Part shown: in pieces, positions 1-7,800 of the stretch
How the letters are laid out: each line of letters opens with the position of its first letter
Position numbering within the stretch: position 1 is the first letter of the stretch
Source: Cloacimonetes bacterium UBA5614
Lineage (GTDB): Bacteria; Cloacimonadota; Cloacimonadia; Cloacimonadales; Cloacimonadaceae
NCBI GenBank assembly: GCA_002424605.1
Contig: DIKQ01000007.1
Coordinates: forward strand, 1 to 62,783
Reading direction: 5' to 3'
DNA length: 62,783 nt
Notes under the pieces: model-generated
Databases searched by the model: none
What the model saw: the letters and a program-made list of their open reading frames with translations, nothing else
What the model was told of the DNA's origin: nothing
Position numbers and translations under genes: made by a program

Positions 1-41
1 CCCTTTACTGTAAAAAACAAAAAGCCCGGATGATTTTTATC

Positions 42-69
42 TTGACAACAATATGATGGATAATAGAGT
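42..69 (+). promoter_or_regulatory. possible promoter of the FGE-like lipoprotein gene
   Basis: A TTGACA box at 42-47 is followed, after 16 bases, by TAGAGT at 64-69 (four of six matches to TATAAT). It lies about 100 bases before the start at 171. The -10 box is weak, so this is only a candidate. Confidence 0.3.
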
Positions 70-170
70 TAAGATAAAGAAACAAAAGATGTTAGTTGTG
101 GGATTCGGACAATCAACCGAATGACTCATAATTTCTACTGATTTCAGTAAGCAAACTATGGGAGGATACG

Positions 171-1298
171 ATGAAAAACTCAAAGTTACTGCTTTTCATA
201 TTTATCATTTTTGTGCTTCTGCAATCCTGCAGCAAAAAAACGACGGAAGTTGAAACATGTGCCCAGCCTGTTTTCAGTCCTGCAGGTGGAGCATACTTAT
301 CAACACAAAATGTTACCATAACATCCACAATTGGTTCTACCATATACTATACGCTGGATGGAACCAATCCTACATCAGGCTCATTATTATACGGAGATCC
401 CATACCTATTACGGAAACGGCAACGATAAAAGCAAAAGCTTACATTACCGGCATGACAGCAAGCGACATTGCCACAGCGACCTATTCAATTGTAGAGTCA
501 CCTCAAATGGTCTATATCCCTGGTGGGACCTTTACCATGGGAAACGCCAGAGACGGGTGGTACCCTGAGGAGCTTCCTACCCACACGGTTACCCTAAACT
601 CATTTTATATGGGCGAATATGAGGTAACGCAGATGGAATGGCAGGCGGTGATGGGAGCATGGGATCCCAATCTGAATGGCTTGACTGAATATTGCGGAGT
701 TGGGGATAACTATCCAATATACACTGTCAGTTGGTATTCTATCATCAAGTATTGCAACCTGCTCAGCATGGCAGAGAGTAAAACACCGGTCTATACTATC
801 AGCGGTTCAACCAATCCTGCGAATTGGGGAGCGGTGCCAACAGACAATAATACCACCTGGAATGCTGTTATCTGCAACTGGAATGCCAATGGCTACAGGT
901 TACCTACGGAAGCCGAATGGGAATATGCTGCCAGAGGAGGGACCAACACTCCCGATTATCTGTATTCCGGAAGTGATGACTTCGATGCCGTGGCTTGGTG
1001 TTATGAAAATAATACGCCATACGGCACCAAGCCTGTGGGTTGCAAAGCTCCAAATGGTTTGGGGCTGTATGACATGAGTGGCAATGTTTATGAATCATGC
1101 TGGGACTGGTATTAATACAGTTTTTACAGCGTTAGCCCGGTAAACAATCCAACCGGTCCGAGCAGCGGTTACAGACGCATTTTGCGTGGCGGCTGGTGGG
1201 GCTGCGGTGCTGGTAGCAGCCGTGTTACTCACCGCGACTACATAGACCCGTACTTCAGCACCAAGGTAGCCGGGTTCCGGTTAGTCAGGGCTAATTAA
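171..1298 (+). pseudogene. FGE-sulfatase-domain lipoprotein interrupted by an in-frame TAA
   Basis: The start at 171 follows a GGGAGGAT ribosome binding site. A lipoprotein signal (lipobox LLQSC, Cys20) is followed by a chitobiase/hexosaminidase C-terminal-like module (about residues 30-110, with YYTLDGTNPT). Then comes a formylglycine-generating-enzyme (SUMF1/FGE) domain beginning MVYIPGGTFTMG and containing RLPTEAEWEYAARGG and GLYDMSGNVYE. At 1113-1115 a TAA interrupts this domain, but the same frame stays open for 60 more codons to a second TAA at 1296-1298 and supplies the expected family C-terminus (NPTGPSSG, RILRGGWW, AGFRLVRAN). The unbroken product would be about 375 residues, normal for the family. 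Either this is a recent nonsense mutation, or the codon is read through. The final ~36 codons resemble a DGR variable region. Exported FGE-fold lipoproteins of this kind usually act in binding rather than as sulfatase activators; that role is inferred. Confidence 0.85.
1185..1298 (+). other. DGR variable-region-like 3' end of the FGE gene
   Basis: This is the C-terminal ligand-binding part of the FGE fold. Conserved framework codons (CGT GGC GGC, TGG, CGT GTT, CGC, CCG, AGC, GGG TTC CGG) alternate with variable codons. Most of the variable ones keep a pyrimidine in the third position (GGC, TGC, GGT, CAC, GAC, TAC, GAC, TAC, TTC, ACC, GCC). That is the pattern expected when AAC or AAT codons of a template are mutagenised at adenines. 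The position at the end of a C-type-lectin-like domain is also that of known DGR variable regions. The cognate template was not found in the window. Confidence 0.5.
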
Positions 1299-1345
1299 AT
1301 TGAACCCTTGGACACTTGATTCCTTGGTCTTTGGTCTTATGTAGG

Positions 1346-1396
1346 TACAGGCGTCCTCGCCTGTACAGGAGGTACTCAACACTCCGATGTTGAGTT
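1346..1396. repeat. two adjacent hairpins between the variable and template-like segments
   Basis: The first hairpin has a perfect 9-bp stem, GTACAGGCG at 1346-1354 and CGCCTGTAC at 1359-1367, with a TCCT loop. The second, at about 1375-1396, pairs ACTCAACA with TGTTGAGT across a six-base loop and touches the start of the AAC-rich segment. Neither is followed by a T-run, so a terminator role is unlikely. They could be DGR target hairpins or a short REP-like palindrome. Confidence 0.6.
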
Positions 1397-1490
1397 ATTG
1401 GGAACAACAATTCAAACAACTGCCGTTTAACGAGCCACAACAACAACCCATTTAACAGCAACAACAACGGGTTCCGTATAGTCAATGCTA
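1391..1490 (+). other. AAC-rich DGR template-like segment or decayed FGE gene tail
   Basis: Read from 1403, twelve of about 26 codons are AAC or AAT, ending in codons for GFRIVNA. The peptide follows the usual FGE C-terminal framework (NNNSNNCR, then NNNPFNSNNNGFR). It parallels the upstream variable region, but with codon-length differences and several non-adenine mismatches (CGT against CGG, ATA against TTA). It is therefore not an exact template for that gene. There is no upstream FGE coding sequence in frame; a TGA precedes it. It may be a template repeat, a template of another target, or the remnant of a paralogue. Confidence 0.45.
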
Positions 1491-1950
1491 TTTTTATGTG
1501 CCGGAACGGATAAGACATGGCTGTTTTATCAGCGTGCATACATTAGCTCAGTTTCATATTCTGATACAGATTGTATCAAATGAATAGCTCTAAGCGAGTA
1601 GCAAGTTCGAAAACCTGAAATTGTCTTAGAATAGATAGCAAGACATTATGATAACACACAGGATTCAGACTATCATGCTCCGATTTTAGACTCTGTTCTG
1701 AGTGATACTCTTTCTCTCATCGGCATATACGACATTCTGGCGCTGTTATGCCGATTGCAGTCAATTCAATGTAAACAGAGAGTTCCAAATATATTCCCGA
1801 ACTAGTGTCCCAAATCAGTCCCAAAAAAATCCCAACATCGGTGTGACACGCTGACCCTATATAACAGTTTTGGGTGAATCTTGTTATTGAATCGGCGGAT
1901 AATCCGGAAATGGAAAGGATGAAACAGGCAGGGAAAGACGGGGGAAAAAG
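1491..1950. other. intergenic stretch without a recognisable gene
   Basis: I see no supported reading frame on either strand here. In particular there is no reverse transcriptase (no YxDD-bearing frame), which would normally follow a DGR template repeat. Short reading frames present lack ribosome binding sites and family resemblance. Confidence 0.6.
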
Positions 1951-1954
1951 GAGA

Positions 1955-1984
1955 TTGACAGCAGTAACGGTGTGGCGATATGAT
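1955..1984 (+). promoter_or_regulatory. sigma70-type promoter of the metallophosphatase gene
   Basis: TTGACA at 1955-1960 and TATGAT at 1979-1984 are separated by 18 bases. The expected transcription start near 1991 gives a leader of about 75 bases before the ATG at 2065. Confidence 0.6.
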
Positions 1985-2064
1985 GCGATAGTGGGATTTT
2001 GCCTGCAAAAACCCTATCCGGACTGCCCGATTATGGCAGAAAGATGAAAGAGGGAGAAAGGATT

Positions 2065-4803
2065 ATGCGTTTCTGGACAATTCTGTTTTTACTGTTCCCT
2101 ATAATGATGTGCGCCCAATCTGTGGCGGGAGAATGGACTTTTGATAACGCTCAGGACCTGCTGAATGCCACCATAGGTAACGACCTGGTTCTGGTGGGCA
2201 GTCATACCGCAGTGCCGGGCCCCGATACGGAAAACGGGGCGGTCAACATCGGCGTGGGCAGTCATTACCGGGCGGATCACGGTATTCCTGCCAATGGCGG
2301 TGGGACGATGGTGAACGAATATTCCCTCGTGATTGATTTCAAGGTCAATACGCTGGGCCAGTGGTACACTTTCTTCCAGACCAATCCTTCCAACACCAAT
2401 GACGGGGACGGCTTCATAAACCCCTCCGGTCAGATTGGAGTGGCGCAGACGGGATATTCCGCTTACACGATAAATGCCGGCGAATGGTACCGGCTGGTAA
2501 TTGCGGCAGACCTGGGAAGCACCTATAAGTATTATCTGGACGGACAACTGGTGCAGGATGGCGGTCTGCAGGCAGTGGACGGAAGGTTTTCGCTCTATCC
2601 GGCAAATCCGGGTCAACCGCTCCTGCTGTTTGCGGATGATAACAGCGAGGACAATCCCATCAACATAGCCCATGCGGCGATTTACAACGGCTGTCTGAAT
2701 GCGTCGCAGGTCTCAATGCTGGGAGGTTATGGACACGTCATCATCCCTCCCACAGCGGAAATGATGCCATTCCTGCAGATTGCTGCACCCTATTCCGTCT
2801 ATATAAGCTGGCACGGCGCATCCGCAGAAGAATCACGCGTCACTTTCGGAACCACTCCGCAGATGACGCAAACCCTGAACGGCACGGTTTATGACTTTAA
2901 TTCCACCACCCGCTGGCATACGGTGCATCTGCCAAATATCATGCCAAATACCGAATATTACTACCAGTGCCACACCGGAACACAATCATCGGCGGTGAAC
3001 AGATTCCGCACCCCTCCTGCGGTGGGTTATCACTCCGGGCATTTTCGTTTCCTGATAATGGGGGACAGCCAGTCCAACTTCGGGGTGAGTTCATCCATAG
3101 TAACGCGTGTGGTGGAAAAATTGACGGAGCTATATGGACCGGATTGGCATAACGAAGTTCAACTGCTCTGCCATGTAGGCGACACGGTGGGCAACGGATT
3201 GATTCTTTCGTCCTTTGCCAGCGAGTTCTTTATCCCGTTCAGTCCGCTTTCCGGCAGGATTCCGATAATGGTCTCCATCGGCAATCACGAGATGGAAAGC
3301 CCTTATTATTACCAGTATCATAATTATTCAAACATCGGCGGCAGTGAAGGCGAGAAATATTACTCCTTTGACCTGGCAACCATGCGCTTTGTCTTTCTCA
3401 ATCCCAATATCAGCACATCAACGCAGACCATCTGGCTGGGAAACGTTTTGCAGAATGCAGTCACCGACGATAACCTGGACTGGATTTTCACCTTTTCCCA
3501 TATGCCGGCCTGGAGCGAACTCTGGCCGGACGGCAACAATTCCTGGGCGCAAAACACGGTGCTGCCGGCTTTGACTGCCAACGCCAAAGCAGTGATGCTG
3601 GCTGGGGGCCATTCGCATAACTATGAACGCGGATTTTCACCCTCTGGCAAAGTAACCACCCTGATAACCGGCGGTGCAGGCGGAACTTTGGACAGATGGG
3701 GGATGTATGCCAATCAGCAGGATTATCCCAACACGGTAATCTCGCGGGATGTCTATAACTGGGTGCTGGTGGATGTGGACCTGCTGAATCAGACCTATCA
3801 GGCAACGGTTTACAGCATGGGACACCCGGACAGGCCGGCAGTGAACGAAATCATTGACAGCTGGTCTGTCAGGCAACCGCTTCTGAATGACAGCTATACC
3901 GGCATTGCCTCAGCCACGGCGGCAACCGGAGGACTGATGCGGTTGGTGGGCTGGCAGTTACCCTATGTTGAGTTACCGGTCAGTACAACATTTGAATTGG
4001 CATCCGATTCTCTGTTTAGCAGCATCATTCATACCGCCACACGGCACAACACCAATGTTTACGGTGATTCAGGCAGTCCCTTCTGGGCTCCGGTTGACCT
4101 GAATGCAGGCATTGACCTGATGCGATATTCCGTTCCATCAGGGGTCTTGCAGACAGGAAACCGTTACTGGTGGAGAATCCGTTCCAGGGACAGGGACCTG
4201 GATTGGGAGGTGTATCCGCAAGCAGGTTCTTTTATAATGGAGCACAGTCCTGTGGCAGCGGACTTTTTCATAGACAGACCTTACGGGGATTACCTGTATA
4301 TTGTGAACACACCCATCAGGTTTGTGGAAACATCAGTGGGGGAAGCCACCAGTTATGCCTGGGATTTTGATTCAGACGGCACTGTGGACAGCACGCAGAG
4401 AGACCCCGTCTGGGTTTACAATGAATGCGGAGTGTTTGAGGTGACTCTGAATATTACGATAAACGGGCAGATATATTCCGTTACAAAAGAAGTTTATATT
4501 GTGCTGGACATTGCCAATGATGACCCCTCAGCTCTTATGCCAGTAGCCCCGGTAAGCCTTTACCCCAATCCCTGCAGGGATTATCTGGTACTGTCATCAA
4601 AAAACGATGCACTTCTCAGTAATGTGAAACTCTATAACCTGAAAGGACAACTGGTGAAAACAGAGACGATTTCCGAAAGGAACGGCAGGGATGTACGGCT
4701 CGTCTGGTCAGCAGACCTTGCCCCGGGTGTTTACCTGGCAAAGTATTCTTTTATCCATAATGGCAGAAAGCTGTCTGGAACCAGAAAAATCCTGGTCAGG
4801 TAA
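2065..4803 (+). CDS. secreted calcineurin-like metallophosphatase with LamG-like, Fn3-like, PKD and C-terminal sorting domains
   Basis: The ATG at 2065 is chosen because AGGGAGAAAGG lies just upstream and a signal peptide (MRFWTILFLLFPIMMCAQS) begins there; a longer frame starts at 1999. Order of modules: LamG/concanavalin-like (about 25-220), Fn3-like domain as in purple acid phosphatases (about 235-320), and a metallophosphoesterase core (about 330-520). The core has all metal-binding motifs: GDSQ, GDT, GNHE, FSHMP and GGHSHNYERG. An Fn3-like segment, a PKD domain (SYAWDFDSDGT, about 765-800) and a C-terminal secretion/sorting-like domain (LYPNPCRDYL to KILVR, from about 832) follow. The product should be exported and anchored or released at the cell surface, hydrolysing phosphoesters; the substrate cannot be told. 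It is convergent with the protease gene downstream, sharing a terminator with it. Confidence 0.88.
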   Translation: MRFWTILFLLFPIMMCAQSVAGEWTFDNAQDLLNATIGNDLVLVGSHTAVPGPDTENGAVNIGVGSHYRADHGIPANGGGTMVNEYSLVIDFKVNTLGQWYTFFQTNPSNTNDGDGFINPSGQIGVAQTGYSAYTINAGEWYRLVIAADLGSTYKYYLDGQLVQDGGLQAVDGRFSLYPANPGQPLLLFADDNSEDNPINIAHAAIYNGCLNASQVSMLGGYGHVIIPPTAEMMPFLQIAAPYSVYISWHGASAEESRVTFGTTPQMTQTLNGTVYDFNSTTRWHTVHLPNIMPNTEYYYQCHTGTQSSAVNRFRTPPAVGYHSGHFRFLIMGDSQSNFGVSSSIVTRVVEKLTELYGPDWHNEVQLLCHVGDTVGNGLILSSFASEFFIPFSPLSGRIPIMVSIGNHEMESPYYYQYHNYSNIGGSEGEKYYSFDLATMRFVFLNPNISTSTQTIWLGNVLQNAVTDDNLDWIFTFSHMPAWSELWPDGNNSWAQNTVLPALTANAKAVMLAGGHSHNYERGFSPSGKVTTLITGGAGGTLDRWGMYANQQDYPNTVISRDVYNWVLVDVDLLNQTYQATVYSMGHPDRPAVNEIIDSWSVRQPLLNDSYTGIASATAATGGLMRLVGWQLPYVELPVSTTFELASDSLFSSIIHTATRHNTNVYGDSGSPFWAPVDLNAGIDLMRYSVPSGVLQTGNRYWWRIRSRDRDLDWEVYPQAGSFIMEHSPVAADFFIDRPYGDYLYIVNTPIRFVETSVGEATSYAWDFDSDGTVDSTQRDPVWVYNECGVFEVTLNITINGQIYSVTKEVYIVLDIANDDPSALMPVAPVSLYPNPCRDYLVLSSKNDALLSNVKLYNLKGQLVKTETISERNGRDVRLVWSADLAPGVYLAKYSFIHNGRKLSGTRKILVR

Positions 4804-4840
4804 ATACTGTAGATACCATTTACAGCAAATAGATAGAAAA

Positions 4841-4866
4841 AGAGACCGTCCATTGGGACGGTCTCT
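4841..4866. terminator. bidirectional terminator between convergent genes
   Basis: An 11-bp perfect stem (AGAGACCGTCC / GGACGGTCTCT) with loop ATTG is flanked by A-runs on the left and T-rich sequence on the right. It can end both the phosphatase transcript (+) and the protease transcript (-). Confidence 0.85.
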
Positions 4867-4881
4867 TTATATAGGCAATAT

Positions 4882-7800
4882 TCAATTCCTGACTGCCACT
4901 ATCCTGTAAAATCCCCAGGGGCGCATATAGGCAACCGGGTCATTGTAACCTGTCTGTGGAGCAGGGACATAAGCCAGCAGTGAATAAGAGGTGAAATCCA
5001 CACTTTCTGAGAAGAATACATTATAACCGGTGGGATTGCCGGTCGAAGCGTTCCAGGAAATGGCAACTGAGCCGTTCGAGGCATTGTAGGACACAGCCAC
5101 ATTGTCGGGAGTGGAAGGCGGTGCCGGAATTACTAAACTGAATACATTGTTGCTTACATCCAGGGCATAGCTATCCAGCGTATCCACAATTCTTACCAGG
5201 CATTGGGTGGAGGTGGTGGAAGGAGTATTCCAAGCATAACTTTGCGCAGAAGCTGCAACTGTGGCGATATAATTCCAGGAGGAGCCGTTATTCAGTGAGT
5301 AGTACAGCATCACATCGGGGTGCAGCAGGTTGTGTGTCCAGGTAATGTTGTAGGTGCTGTCAATAACCCAGTTTTCTCCGCCATTGGGACTGACAACAGT
5401 AATCAGGGGACTGACAGGAGCAGTAATAGAAAAGAGATTGCTGGAAACGGCATAGTTGGGTGAAACGCTGTCTGTCAGGCGTACCCGGCAGGATGAGGTC
5501 GGGTAGTTTGGCACAATCCAGCCGTAGGAGTTGGTGCCGGATACCGTATTCAAGACACCACCGTTAATCCAGGTAACGCCGGCATTGAGTGAGTAGTGGA
5601 ATGTGACAGTTGTACCGGCTCCTGTATAGTTCCAGACGATATTCTGTAAACTTCCGCCTGCCCAGCTTGCTCCTGAAACCGGAGAAGTAATCGTGATGGG
5701 TACCCTGACGGTCAAAGTTACGGAAACATTAAAGGCGGAGTTGGCGGGGTCATTGGAAGTGCCGTTAATAGTGGCATTGTAGGTTCCGGGGGACATCCCG
5801 GCTGAGTTAAAACCAATGGTGATATTCTGGGAAGCTCCACCGGCAACGATGGAATTGCTGGCCGAGCTGCCGCCATTAATAGTTAGCCAGGAAGGGCTTC
5901 CGGCAATCACCAGACCATAGTTGAGAGTCATATTTCCGCTGTTGGAAACGGTGAGTGACTGGTTATTGGTTTGTCCGGGTGCCAGGTTTGCCGTAAAAGT
6001 GGTGGCAGACAAGCCGATGGTGGGCTTGCCGCCTTGTCCTGTGACAGAAACAGTCCGGCTTGCCCCGTCAGCGTTATGGGTGATTGTAATCGTCCCATTA
6101 TATGCCTGAACGGCAGTGGGCGCAAAAGTCACGGTAAAAGAGGAAGAGCCACCTTCCGCAATGGTGTATGGCAGCGTGTTCCGCGTGACAGCGGTTCTGG
6201 AAGCTGATACCACCTCAGTTTGTGCCGGTCTTTCGGAGGCTCTGCCAGCCAGCGCTACTGTATAACCCGCAGGTGTCGTAATGTTCCCTGAAAGGTTTCC
6301 GGTTCCGGGATTGGAGATTGTAAAGCTGTTTGAAGTGGTAGTATTTATCAGTACTGTGCCATAGGACAGCGTGGTGGGTGTAACGTTTATCTCGGGTACT
6401 TCCGGCACGTCAGAGAAAAATGTTATCTGGATATTTGGACGGTATGTCGAAGTGGAACCTCCGGTAAACACGTCTGTCTGGTCAGATTCATCAGCTCGGA
6501 CATATCGGTAGCCGTTTGTAACTGTAGTGTACTGGGTTGTACCGCTTTGTGTCCATGCGCCAATGTCTCCAAAAGCTGTATCTATAACAATATTATCCGT
6601 TCCATTCCAGACAAAAGGTGTGCTGAGAGTCAGCATGTTCCATCCAGTGGAGATTGGCTGATAGGAAACGGTTGTCCATACTGTAGTCATACCCGATGCT
6701 GGAATCCAATTGGACACATTAGAAGCAGTAGTGTGATTCATCCGTATGAGATAATTAGGCATTGCCAGAGTCGGAAGTCCGGTGATGTTAAAGCCAAGCT
6801 CAGTTATCGTTACAGGTCCGATAACCCCGGCAGCGTTCAATTCTACTGCAGTATACACCGCCTGACCATGTAAGCTTTCATAATATACATTGATAGGGCA
6901 TGCGATTGTGGTACCATTGCTGGAAGTTCCCGATCCAATGATAGCGGAAGTAACATTAGCAGGGGTTGCCTGAACGGTTGGAGTGGGGTCGGATTCACCT
7001 CCGGAATAAACTGCTTTGAGGTAATAGCTATATGTGGTCCCGTTCACTACTGCATTATCTGTATAGCTAAGCCCTGTAACGGTTGTCAATAGCGAACTGT
7101 TTTTGAAGATCTTGTAACCGGTTGGTGTTCCGGAAGCAGGTGCCTGCCAGGTCAGATTAACAAATCCATTTCCGGGCGAAGCAGTAAAGTTTTGGGGTGG
7201 TTGATATGGATTGGGCGGATTATGGGGAGGAAAGATGATGTGGTCCACCCAGGCACAGTCACTGCCTGAGCTTACAGAGCTATCCTTGGAATAGGTCCAT
7301 TTGAATTCACGATTGCCGGCAGAAACAGCATAGGACTGAAACGACCAGGAACCAGTACCTGACCAGGATCCCTGCTCTACATTATCTATGTAAAACTTCA
7401 GGAAATCATAATTAGATTCGGAAGAAATACTCTGATAGAAGGAAATGGTTCCACTGGAAGTGATATTGAGGGTTACAGCCATTGTGCTGGCCTGGTTATG
7501 TGTAATGGTTCCCGATTTTGCCGCGTAGGTTCCGGAAAAGGCAGATGCTGATTGCACAGTCCATGGGGCAGTTCCACTTTGGACCCAGGGATATGCGCTG
7601 AAGTTCCCGGTTTCAAATCCTTCGTTGGCAGGTGCAAGCAGGATTACTGTTATGCTGCTGGATGCCATGTTGCTTTCGTTATCATATGCCTTGGCAGTGA
7701 TTGTATGGCTGCCGCCGGTCGCTCCTGTTGTATTCCAGTTCCAGCTATACGGACTCGAATAATCAGTATAGGAGGGGGTTCCGGCTCCATCCAGGTAAAA

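Noticed and set aside
113..343. 76-codon minus-strand frame over the start of the FGE gene
   Set aside because: It lies opposite a well-supported signal peptide and has no RBS or family resemblance.
1291..1539. 82-codon minus-strand frame
   Set aside because: It is the complement of the AAC-rich segment (Leu-rich from GTT codons), not a real protein.
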